This document shows positions 6,260-12,141 of a stretch of 12,141 bases of DNA, one piece after another. Numbering within the stretch: the first letter of the stretch is position 1; every line of letters starts with the position of its first letter. The position numbers and the translations under genes were made by a program. Where the stretch lies: positions 1 through 12,141 of the forward strand of contig JAABTR010000203.1 of assembly GCA_011389755.1 (NCBI GenBank). Reading direction: 5' to 3'. The notes under the pieces are model-generated. The model was not told where the DNA came from, ran no database searches, and saw nothing but the letters and a program-made list of their open reading frames with translations. Origin of the DNA: Deltaproteobacteria bacterium (GTDB taxonomy: Bacteria; Myxococcota_A; Polyangia; JAAYKL01).

Positions 6260-7812
6260 AAAGCCCGGCGGACTTTTTCTGCGTAGCGCCCGTGTGGATA
6301 GCGTTCGATGTAGAGCCTAAAGGACTGCTCCGACCCACCGAAATCCTCGAGGTAGAAGAGGCTCAAAGCCAAGGAATACAAAGCGTCCTCGCGGTAAGCG
6401 CCCTGTGGGAAATCTTCGAGGTATCCCGTGGCCAAGGCCGTGACCTGCTCGTGCTGTCCGGCCGCGAACGCGGCCCTCAGCGCCAGATATCGGGCCTGCT
6501 CCGCGACAGGACCGCCACCTTGGGCCGCTTGGGACGCCAAGGCAAAAGACCCGGTGTAATCTCCGAGATGAAATCGCGCCTTCGCGGCGAGGTACCGGCT
6601 TCGATCCCCCCGCTCGGGCGCGAGCCGGGCCAGCGCCTCATAGGTCACCGCCGCCTGCTCCAGCAGGCCGAGTTTCTCGAGCGACTTGCCCCTGAAGTAC
6701 AAAACGTCGGGACGACTTTGGATAACCGCCCCCTGACTGAGCTCTACGACCCGGGCCCACTCTCGGCGCCGATAGTGCTCTCGGATGCGCGCGACCGCGT
6801 CCATGAGCTCGGTGGAGCCGTCGGCGAGCTCCCGTTCATTTCTTTCGCGCTCCCCGGCGCCCTCCCGATCAAGACGCCGCCGCTCCTCCTGCGAAGGGTC
6901 ACCTAAACCGCGATCCGCCATCCGCCGCTGCGCCCCGCTTGCACCGGCTTCATCGCGATCATCTCGGCTACCTTCCCCTGTTCCACCCCGCGGGGCCTCG
7001 GGCCCATCGATCTTCCCCGGTGGGGAGACGATAGGCTCGTCCTCGCCCAAGGCCGCGAAGGCCGGCTCGAGAGAGTCGAGGTCGTCTTGCGCAAAAGCGA
7101 TATCCGCCAGCCTCTCCGCAGCGCCGAACGGCCCCATGCGCTCGAGACCACGGGCCCCCACCTCGAGCTCGTGCCCCGGCTCGACGTCGATCCCGGTCCC
7201 GTCGATGAACACGCGGATTCTCCCCTCGTGTAGCCTGATGACTGCCCCGTCCGGGCTCGAGCTGACCGAAAAGACCGTGCCGTGGACCACCACGGTCGCC
7301 TCTTGGGTCACCACCGAGAAGCTCCGAGGGGCGATCCGGGGGGCGACCTTCGCCAACAGGCGACCGCTGTGCAGCTCGACCCGATCCCCCATCTCGTCGC
7401 ACAGCTCAAACTCGGACCCTCGCTCGAACCAAAGGGAGGTCCCATCGGGCAACACCACCTTTGCGGACGCCTTGGCCGGGACCCGAACACGCGCTCCTTG
7501 TGCCATGGCGTCTCCGGGCTCGAGATACCACGCGCCCACCAAGGTCACGGACCCGGGCTCGCCGGCCCTCCAGAGCACGACTCCCGCGATGATCGCTATC
7601 ACGATCGCCGCGGCGGTCGCCCAGGTCGCCGCGGCCCATGCCGTCGCGGCTCGAGTCTCGGGCAAAGCGCCGGGCGCTGAGCCTCGCTCGAGTTGTGCCA
7701 TGAAACGCCGGCGCTCAAACTCCAACCGCGCCGGACCCGGCTCGGCGTACGGCTGAGCCTCGAGGGCCTCGCAAAGACGCGCCAGGTCTCTTTCATCCCG
7801 TGGCCGAGTCAT
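6247..7812 (-). CDS. FecR-domain membrane protein with C-terminal TPR region; putative sigma regulator
   Basis: A 521-residue protein. The ATG at 7812 overlaps the sigma factor's end by 20 nt and has GGAG four bases upstream; the open frame continues to 8058 but that part lies inside the sigma gene. Order: a charged cytoplasmic N-terminus (res 1-55, MTRPRDERDLARLCEALEAQ), one membrane segment (res 57-81, Ala/Ile/Val-rich), and a FecR-like beta domain (res about 100-215, with LPDGTSLWFERGSEFEL at 121-137 and VHGTVFSVS at 177-185). Then come a low-complexity Glu/Arg/Gly/Asp linker (res 255-335) and a TPR-like helical region (res 335-521, including YFRGKSLEKLGLLEQA and DALYSLALSLFYLEDF). FecR proteins relay envelope signals to ECF sigma factors, so an anti-sigma or sigma-activating role is inferred. 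The short N-terminus is not a recognisable zinc-type anti-sigma domain. The TPR tail could bind a periplasmic partner. Confidence 0.85.
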   Translation of the reverse strand: MTRPRDERDLARLCEALEAQPYAEPGPARLEFERRRFMAQLERGSAPGALPETRAATAWAAATWATAAAIVIAIIAGVVLWRAGEPGSVTLVGAWYLEPGDAMAQGARVRVPAKASAKVVLPDGTSLWFERGSEFELCDEMGDRVELHSGRLLAKVAPRIAPRSFSVVTQEATVVVHGTVFSVSSSPDGAVIRLHEGRIRVFIDGTGIDVEPGHELEVGARGLERMGPFGAAERLADIAFAQDDLDSLEPAFAALGEDEPIVSPPGKIDGPEAPRGGTGEGSRDDRDEAGASGAQRRMADRGLGDPSQEERRRLDREGAGERERNERELADGSTELMDAVARIREHYRRREWARVVELSQGAVIQSRPDVLYFRGKSLEKLGLLEQAAVTYEALARLAPERGDRSRYLAAKARFHLGDYTGSFALASQAAQGGGPVAEQARYLALRAAFAAGQHEQVTALATGYLEDFPQGAYREDALYSLALSLFYLEDFGGSEQSFRLYIERYPHGRYAEKVRRALSVD

Positions 7813-8425
7813 CGTACTCCAACTCTTCCAAAAGAGCCGCCAGGTAAGAATCCTGACGGGCTTTGCTAAGCAGCTCCCGCCGCGCAAACCAGATGCGCGA
7901 CTTGACCGTGGGCACCGAAGCATCGACGATTTGGGCCACCTGCGCCGCTGACATGCCGTGGACCGCAAACAAAATAAACGCGAGCCTCTTCTTCGGCTTG
8001 ATTTTGTCGAGCGCCTCATACAGGCGCCGCAGCGTCTCCTTGCCCACGAGCCTCTCATGAGCGCCCGCGTTTGTATCGACCGCCGTGCTCAGCGAAACCG
8101 GATCGACCGGCACGAACCGCCCTTTGGGTTTGCGCAAGAAGTTATAGGCCGCATACACGGTCAACTGGTGGAGCCAGGTGGTGAACCGGGCGTCCCCGCG
8201 AAACCCCGCTATCGAGCGGTGCACCTGAAGGAAGACCTCCTGCACGAGGTCGTCGAGCTCCCCGCCGGCCCCCACCAGGCTCGCCAGCAGCCTTCGCACC
8301 ATGGGGGCGTGACGGGTGAAGAGCTCGCCAAGGGCGGTGACGTCGCCATCCTGGGCTCTTTGCACCAGGGAAAAATCTTCGTCTCTTTTCTCGGCTGTTT
8401 CCGTGTCCTTCAAGTTCGCCGCCAC
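7793..8425 (-). CDS. ECF (extracytoplasmic function) RNA polymerase sigma factor
   Basis: A 210-residue sigma70-family factor of the RpoE type. Region 2 spans about res 30-100 and includes the polymerase-binding DDLVQEVFLQVHR (58-70) and the -10-recognition FRGDARFTTWLHQLTVYAAYN (about 75-95). Region 4 spans about res 133-190 with a helix-turn-helix around GMSAAQVAQIVDASVPTVKS (157-176) and RIWFARREL. Region 3 is missing, as in ECF factors. The start is the GTG at 8425; a TAA lies three codons upstream in frame, so no longer start is possible, and an AAGGG precedes it at short spacing. It directs polymerase to a regulon that cannot be read from this window. The following FecR-TPR gene overlaps it and probably controls its activity. 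A dyad over a TTGACA box lies upstream. Confidence 0.93.
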   Translation of the reverse strand: MAANLKDTETAEKRDEDFSLVQRAQDGDVTALGELFTRHAPMVRRLLASLVGAGGELDDLVQEVFLQVHRSIAGFRGDARFTTWLHQLTVYAAYNFLRKPKGRFVPVDPVSLSTAVDTNAGAHERLVGKETLRRLYEALDKIKPKKRLAFILFAVHGMSAAQVAQIVDASVPTVKSRIWFARRELLSKARQDSYLAALLEELEYDDSATG

Positions 8426-8449
8426 AGTCCCTTAGTCACGCCGTCGAAA

Positions 8450-8480
8450 ACAATAGTTTAGAAAAAAGGCAACCTGTCAA
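8450..8480 (-). promoter_or_regulatory. Putative promoter of the ECF sigma gene
   Basis: On the minus strand a perfect -35 TTGACA (8480-8475) is followed after 19 nt by TATTGT (8455-8450, four of six). The spacer is longer than the ideal 17 nt, so the -10 choice is uncertain. Transcription would begin near 8443, about 18 nt before the GTG start. Confidence 0.4.
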
Positions 8481-8500
8481 AACTCGATTGGACTTTGACA
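8475..8500. repeat. Perfect dyad over the sigma gene -35 box
   Basis: TGTCAAA (8475-8481) and TTTGACA (8494-8500) are an exact 7-bp inverted repeat with a 12-bp centre. Each arm contains a TTGACA-like hexamer on one strand. The left arm is the -35 box of the sigma gene on the minus strand. The centre-to-centre distance of 19 bp would suit a dimeric regulator. It directly abuts the T-run of the upstream terminator. Confidence 0.5.
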
Positions 8501-8522
8501 AAAACGCTCCCGCAACAGCGGG
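8500..8522 (-). terminator. Intrinsic terminator after bamB
   Basis: On the minus strand CCCGC (8522-8518), loop TGTT and GCGGG (8513-8509) form a perfect 5-bp GC stem, followed by AGCG and TTTTT (8504-8500). It lies 27 nt after the stop of the BamB-like gene, where the two-gene unit should end. Confidence 0.5.
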
Positions 8523-8549
8523 GTCTAAACGGATGGCGAATTTTCGGCT

Positions 8550-9764
8550 CTAGAGGATGGACAGAGCGTACAACGTCCCTCTGTTTCCAAGGATGAACAG
8601 GTAACCGCCCTTTGTCGCGGGCTCGGCAAAAAAACCTTCGTAGGTCTCGAGTCTCTGCAACAGCTCTCCGCTGGCGGTGGAGACCACGTTCATGCCCCGC
8701 TCGCTGTCGGCGACCACGAGAACGTCGTCGTAAAGCAGCGGAGACTGAAGCACTCCCGTATCGACATCCCGACTCCAGATCGTGTGGCCGGTCGAAGCGG
8801 TGACAGCCTCGAGGCCCCTGCCGGAGCGCGCGGCGTAGATCGCCCCGTTTTCTCCGGCGAGCCCCGTAATCTGGGTCATGTCGGGCCGGGTCCACACCAC
8901 GTTCCCGGTCTTCGGGTCCAGGCCCCAGAGGCCACCTGCCACCGAGGCCACGGCGACCACATCGTCCACGACCACGGGGGTGGCGTCTGCATCCACCAGG
9001 CGTATCTGCCCTTCGGCCGACATCGTCATGATCTCGCCGGCGAGATCGCGGGACCAGATGACGGCGCCCGAAGACGCGTCCAGAGCCTGGACATAGCCGT
9101 CGCTAAAGCCGGTGATGACATTGGTGTCGTCGAAGGTCAGCCCGGAATACCCCGAAGAGGCGAACCCCTCGACGGGGGGCCTGCGGTGCTGCCAGAGGAT
9201 CCGACCGTCTGTCGGCAAAACGGCAAAGACGGTGTTGTCGGCGTTCGAGAAGTACAACGTATCCTCGTACAGATGGAGCTCGTTGTGCACCTGTGAGCCC
9301 GTCTCGATCTTCCAAATGAGGCGACCCGACCGGGCGTGCAGTGCGTAGACTTTTCCGTCGTCGGCGCCGAAGTAGACGTACCTGCGCACCGGATCGTAGA
9401 GCGGTTGGGACCCCACCGGATGATCAAGCCCATAACGCCAGACCGTCTCCCCCGTATTCACATCGAGACAGTAGAGGCCGCCGACCGAGGCCCCGATGAA
9501 AACCCGCTGCTCATCGACATCGAAGCCTGCCGCGGATCTCTCGATGGGAAAGAAGCGATCGTGCTCTTCTTGCATCTGAGGGAGCACGAAGTTGGGCAGA
9601 GGCGGAGTTAAAGTCTTGATCCAGCGCAGCCTCAGCACCTGCTTACCGGGGTTGGGCCGAGCGTACTCAGTCGCCCGGCTGCCTTCCAGCCCTGCGCAAG
9701 CGGCCAGAGTCAGCGCCAAGACTCCGAGGGATACCGCCAAAGAAGACAAAACGCGATGCGGCAT
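8550..9764 (-). CDS. bamB: BamB-like outer-membrane assembly lipoprotein (PQQ-type beta-propeller)
   Basis: A 404-residue lipoprotein. Signal peptide MPHRVLSSLAVSLGVLALTLAAC has the lipobox Cys at C23. The rest is a beta-propeller of PQQ-like repeats in which each blade carries a LDxxTGxxxW-type end: GLYCLDVNTGETVWRY (96-111), VYALHARSGRLIWK (139-152), VFAVLPTDGRILWQ (179-192), VQALDASSGAVIWS (225-238), LWGLDPKTGNVVWT (279-292), LEAVTASTGHTIWS (318-331), a degenerate seventh (359-370) and a closing strand. The segment from LVDADATPVVVDDVVAVAS to the next W is especially BamB-like. In the family it is the outer-membrane-bound Bam complex lipoprotein that supports BamA in inserting beta-barrels. 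Length matches BamB (about 390). The ATG at 9764 shares one base with the stop of the YfgM-like gene (TGATG). As in E. coli, the two are paired; the E. coli neighbour der is not here. Confidence 0.8.
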   Translation of the reverse strand: MPHRVLSSLAVSLGVLALTLAACAGLEGSRATEYARPNPGKQVLRLRWIKTLTPPLPNFVLPQMQEEHDRFFPIERSAAGFDVDEQRVFIGASVGGLYCLDVNTGETVWRYGLDHPVGSQPLYDPVRRYVYFGADDGKVYALHARSGRLIWKIETGSQVHNELHLYEDTLYFSNADNTVFAVLPTDGRILWQHRRPPVEGFASSGYSGLTFDDTNVITGFSDGYVQALDASSGAVIWSRDLAGEIMTMSAEGQIRLVDADATPVVVDDVVAVASVAGGLWGLDPKTGNVVWTRPDMTQITGLAGENGAIYAARSGRGLEAVTASTGHTIWSRDVDTGVLQSPLLYDDVLVVADSERGMNVVSTASGELLQRLETYEGFFAEPATKGGYLFILGNRGTLYALSIL

Positions 9765-10666
9765 CAGCTCGCTCCGCCTCCTGCCTGCTGGCTCATCAAC
9801 TGCTGCAACAAGGCGGGATCGATGTCGTTGAGCCCCATGCCGCTCGGCAGCGGCGGGACGTCCGCTTCGGGATCCAGCGCGAGGAGGCTCTCCCGGGCTT
9901 GGGTGAAGAGAAAGTCGAGCTTGCTGACCCGCCCCTGCTCCTTGCTCTGGTCGATCACTTTCGCGTAGAGCTTCTTGGCCTCATCTTCCTCGCCCCCCGC
10001 CTGGGCGAGGCGCGCCAGGTGGTAGTTCGCCATGCGCCCCGCGACCCCGGGCTCCTTTTCAGCCAGCTGCTCGAACTTCGCCTTGGCCTCGTCCAGCTTG
10101 CCGGCGGCTTCGTAGGCGTTGCCGAGCCCTTCCACGACGAGCGCCCTCAGCGAGACGTCCGCTTCCTTGCCGATGTCCTTGGAGAGGAAGTCTTCGTACG
10201 CCTTGATGGCCTCGTCGTAACGCCCCAGCTGGAACAGCGCGTCTGCCTTGCCCGCGACGGCCAAGGCGCCGACTTTGGTGTCGCCTTTTTCGGTGATCGT
10301 CTTCTCGTACTGCTTGAGGGCCTCGGTCGCGCGCGCTTCGATGCTCCCGAACGACAAGGCGTCATCCTCTGCTTTTGGCGGGATATCTTCGGTCTCACGG
10401 ACGATGATCGGCGCCGTGGCGACCTCGAGCGCCTCGCCGTAGACCTTGGACGCGTCGGCCTGGTCGGCCTGGATCATGCGTCTTGTGAGAATACCGCCCA
10501 CCGCGGCGAGCAAGGCCACTACGATTAAAAGGCCCAGAAACCGGCGCCTCTCGTAGGCCCAATCCAGAGCCGAACGCGTGGTCTGGATGAACTCGTCGTT
10601 GTTGGGATCCAGGTCATCTTTTCGGTCTTTGCTTTTGTCGGTGCTTTTTATTTTAGTTCGCGACAC
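9764..10666 (-). CDS. YfgM-like inner-membrane TPR protein
   Basis: A 300-residue protein starting at a GTG at 10666, chosen because AGGAG lies eight bases upstream and the protein then begins with a plausible cytoplasmic tail. No ATG exists before the membrane segment. Residues 1-42 are charged (with a DEFIQTTRSALDWAYERRR stretch leading into the membrane), 43-60 are one membrane helix (LGLLIVVALLAAVGGIL), and 61-300 are periplasmic. TPR helix pairs are visible at about 112-165 (ALAVAGKADALFQLGRYDEA, IKAYEDF), 177-203 (GLGNAYEAAGKLDEAKAKFE) and 212-240. The arrangement is that of YfgM, an ancillary SecYEG/periplasmic chaperone-network protein; it is longer than E. coli YfgM (about 206). The tail is rich in Gly, Gln and Leu. 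It is first in an operon with the BamB-like gene and preceded by a strong promoter. Confidence 0.8.
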   Translation of the reverse strand: MSRTKIKSTDKSKDRKDDLDPNNDEFIQTTRSALDWAYERRRFLGLLIVVALLAAVGGILTRRMIQADQADASKVYGEALEVATAPIIVRETEDIPPKAEDDALSFGSIEARATEALKQYEKTITEKGDTKVGALAVAGKADALFQLGRYDEAIKAYEDFLSKDIGKEADVSLRALVVEGLGNAYEAAGKLDEAKAKFEQLAEKEPGVAGRMANYHLARLAQAGGEEDEAKKLYAKVIDQSKEQGRVSKLDFLFTQARESLLALDPEADVPPLPSGMGLNDIDPALLQQLMSQQAGGGAS

Positions 10667-10854
10667 TGCGCCCACTCCTGCTCTTTTTCGAATAGACCAT
10701 AACAGTCTGACAATTGAAAACGGTGGCCGACTATATTCCGGCGAGAAATCGAGGTCAACCAAGGAATGCCACCCAAGCGCCCACCGGGTTGACAAGAGCC
10801 CCAGCTTGCCCTCACAAAAACAAAAAAACACCAAAAAATAACGAAGGGGTCTCC
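10667..10854. other. Divergent intergenic region with promoters for the YfgM-like and peptidase genes
   Basis: A 188-bp spacer between divergent genes. The minus promoter is clear. For the plus gene there is a perfect -35 TTGACA at 10789-10794 but no good -10 after it (the sequence becomes an A-rich run at 10814-10840). The plus ribosome-binding site GAAGGGG lies at 10843-10849. GTCAACC (10754-10760) and GGTTGAC (10787-10793), the extended -35 boxes of the two directions, are an exact inverted repeat. No RNA gene is visible. Confidence 0.6.
10730..10758 (-). promoter_or_regulatory. Sigma70-type promoter of the YfgM-like/bamB unit
   Basis: On the minus strand: -35 TTGACC (10758-10753, five of six), a 17-nt spacer and -10 TATAGT (10735-10730, five of six). 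Transcription would begin near 10723, about 57 nt before the GTG start at 10666. Confidence 0.7.
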
Positions 10855-12141
10855 ATGAAAAAACCAGCCGCCGACATCGCCCTGTGCGTCCTTTTCGCCC
10901 TCGTCTCATCGGGGTGCGGCGCGAACCAGACCCGGTGTCCAAAACCAAAACCCGCGCCTGCGCCAGAAGTTGAGGCCGCCCAAACAAAACAGGCGCCGGA
11001 GGCCGGCACAGGTGCTCCTCTGGTTCTCGAGGGCACGCCCGAGATCCCACAGGAGCTCAAAAACCGCCTCAACCGGTACCTGAGCACCCGCTCCGCAAGC
11101 CTGGCTGACTTGACCGCCGATGGAGGCGGGGCCCTCATCGAGACGCGCTTCGCCGAGACGTCCCAGGTGCACCTCGTGGACCACCCCAGCGGCGCCCGGC
11201 GTCAGCTCACGTTCCAAGACGAGCCCGCCCGCTCGGCCTCGTTCGTGCCAAAACGCAGTTCCAAGATCGTATTCCTCAGCGACGAAGGGGGCAACGAGCA
11301 GTATCGGCTCTTCGAGCTCGACCTCGAAGACGCTGACATCCGGGCGCTTTCGCCGAAAGACAGCCGCGTAGTCGGGTATATATGGGCGCCCGGCGGCAAA
11401 AAGCTCGCCTACGCCAACAACGCCCGCAACGGCAAAGACTTCGACATCTACGTCTCCGATCTCGGCTCCCAGCCACCGGCCAAGCCCATCATGAAAGTCG
11501 AAGGCTATTTCTACCCCCTCGATTTTTCGTCGAAGGGCGATCTCCTCATCGTGGGTGAATACATCTCCGTCTCCCAGTCAAAGCTCCACCTCCTCGACCT
11601 AAAAACCGGGAATGCGGTTCAGATCAGCCCAGAGGGCGAGGACGCGGGCTCGTATCTCGAGGCGGTCTTCGGCCGAGACGACAAGAGCATCCTCGCGATC
11701 TCAGACCGAGACGGCGAGTTCGTCGATCTCTACCGCACCGATCTCGAGGGCCGCACATGGACAAAGCTCACCGAAGACATCAAATGGGACGTCGAAGCGC
11801 TCGCCGCCTCCCCCTCGACCGGGACGCTCGCGTTCACGGTGAACGAAAACGGCTACAGCAGGCTGTACACCCTCAATAAAAACGACCGGCCGCGCTCCAT
11901 CGAAAACGTCCCGCCCGGCATCATCCGCGGCCTGCGGTTTGCAAAAGAGAAGGACATCTTGGGTTTCAGCCTCTCCCGGCCAACCGCCAGCACCGACGCC
12001 TTCGCCTACGACTTCGGCAAGAAAAAGCTCACCAGGTGGACCGACAGCGAGATGGGCGGGCTCAAGTCGGATGATCTCATCGAACCGAAGCTGGTCACCT
12101 ACAAGAGCTTCGACGGTCTAGAAATCCCGAGTTTCTACTTC
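10855..12141 (+). CDS. Lipoprotein S9 (prolyl oligopeptidase family) serine peptidase, N-terminal propeller part; 3' end outside window
   Basis: Open from the ATG at 10855 (GAAGGGG five bases upstream) to the right edge, 429 residues. A lipoprotein signal (MKKPAADIALCVLFALVSSGC, C21) is followed by a Pro/Ala-rich linker (res 22-60). Residues about 68-411 are a beta-propeller typical of S9/DPP-IV-like peptidases: LNRYLSTRSASLADL (72-86), LIETRFAETSQVHLVDHPSG (94-113), RRQLTF (115-120), YIWAPGGKKLAYA (175-187) and repeated LxxLDLKTG-type blade ends. The last residues, VTYKSFDGLEIPSFYF (414-429), are the usual entry into the alpha/beta-hydrolase domain, so catalytic Ser/Asp/His lie outside the window and cannot be checked. 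Family members cleave short peptides, often after Pro or Ala. It is an envelope-anchored enzyme for peptide scavenging or processing, by inference. Confidence 0.85.
   Translation, partial: MKKPAADIALCVLFALVSSGCGANQTRCPKPKPAPAPEVEAAQTKQAPEAGTGAPLVLEGTPEIPQELKNRLNRYLSTRSASLADLTADGGGALIETRFAETSQVHLVDHPSGARRQLTFQDEPARSASFVPKRSSKIVFLSDEGGNEQYRLFELDLEDADIRALSPKDSRVVGYIWAPGGKKLAYANNARNGKDFDIYVSDLGSQPPAKPIMKVEGYFYPLDFSSKGDLLIVGEYISVSQSKLHLLDLKTGNAVQISPEGEDAGSYLEAVFGRDDKSILAISDRDGEFVDLYRTDLEGRTWTKLTEDIKWDVEALAASPSTGTLAFTVNENGYSRLYTLNKNDRPRSIENVPPGIIRGLRFAKEKDILGFSLSRPTASTDAFAYDFGKKKLTRWTDSEMGGLKSDDLIEPKLVTYKSFDGLEIPSFYF

Noticed and set aside
4998..6320. A 440-codon open frame on the plus strand
   Set aside because: It is antisense to the FG-GAP lipoprotein, whose regular Asp-rich repeats are convincing. 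The antisense product shows only mirrored repeats of that gene.
10667..11050. N-terminal extension of the YfgM-like gene up to 11050
   Set aside because: It would run antisense into the peptidase gene and through the strong promoter at 10730-10758. The GTG at 10666 has a good ribosome-binding site.

Overview
The window is GC-rich bacterial chromosome, densely packed and almost entirely coding. The gene content suggests a Gram-negative bacterium of the old 'deltaproteobacterial' kind, probably Myxococcota or Bradymonadota. The pointers are exported lipoproteins with Asp/Ser/Thr/Gly-rich linkers and Cys-rich domains, an FG-GAP lipoprotein, an ECF sigma factor followed by a FecR-TPR membrane protein, a YfgM-like/BamB pair and a lipoprotein S9 peptidase. 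This placement is inferred from gene style; there is no rRNA or marker gene here. I see no tRNA, rRNA, CRISPR array, insertion sequence or prophage gene. No intergenic stretch exceeds 300 bases; the longest are 4103-4370 and 10667-10854.

Layout. (1) Positions 1-4102, minus strand: a probable five-gene transcription unit read from right to left. It holds a Cys-rich lipoprotein (3398-4102), a secreted protein of unknown function (2801-3376), a NahK/APH-type small-molecule kinase (1734-2804, coupled by a GTGA overlap), a small outer-membrane beta-barrel-like protein (1030-1656), and a ketoacyl-synthase-like protein running off the left edge (1-1019). A good sigma70-type promoter at 4292-4320 would drive it with a leader of about 180 nt. 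(2) 4371-4778, plus strand: a small free-standing receiver-like protein that lacks the phosphorylatable aspartate, transcribed divergently. (3) 4821-6116, minus: an outer-membrane lipoprotein with five Asp-rich calcium-site loops (FG-GAP/VCBS type). (4) 6247-8425, minus: an ECF sigma factor and an overlapping membrane gene with FecR and TPR regions, followed by an intrinsic terminator. (5) 8550-10666, minus: a YfgM-like TPR membrane protein and a BamB-like beta-propeller lipoprotein with a one-base TGATG overlap, one strong promoter in front and a terminator behind. (6) 10855 to the right edge, plus: the N-terminal propeller part of an S9 (prolyl oligopeptidase family) lipoprotein.

The common theme is the cell envelope. 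Most products carry signal peptides or membrane anchors. The sigma factor/FecR pair is a likely envelope-to-transcription switch, and YfgM-like/BamB belongs to outer-membrane protein biogenesis. I do not see a clearly new multi-gene system. The least ordinary items are two apparent pseudoenzymes (a synthase-fold protein without its Cys-His-His residues and a receiver without its Asp) and several symmetric elements placed on promoters.
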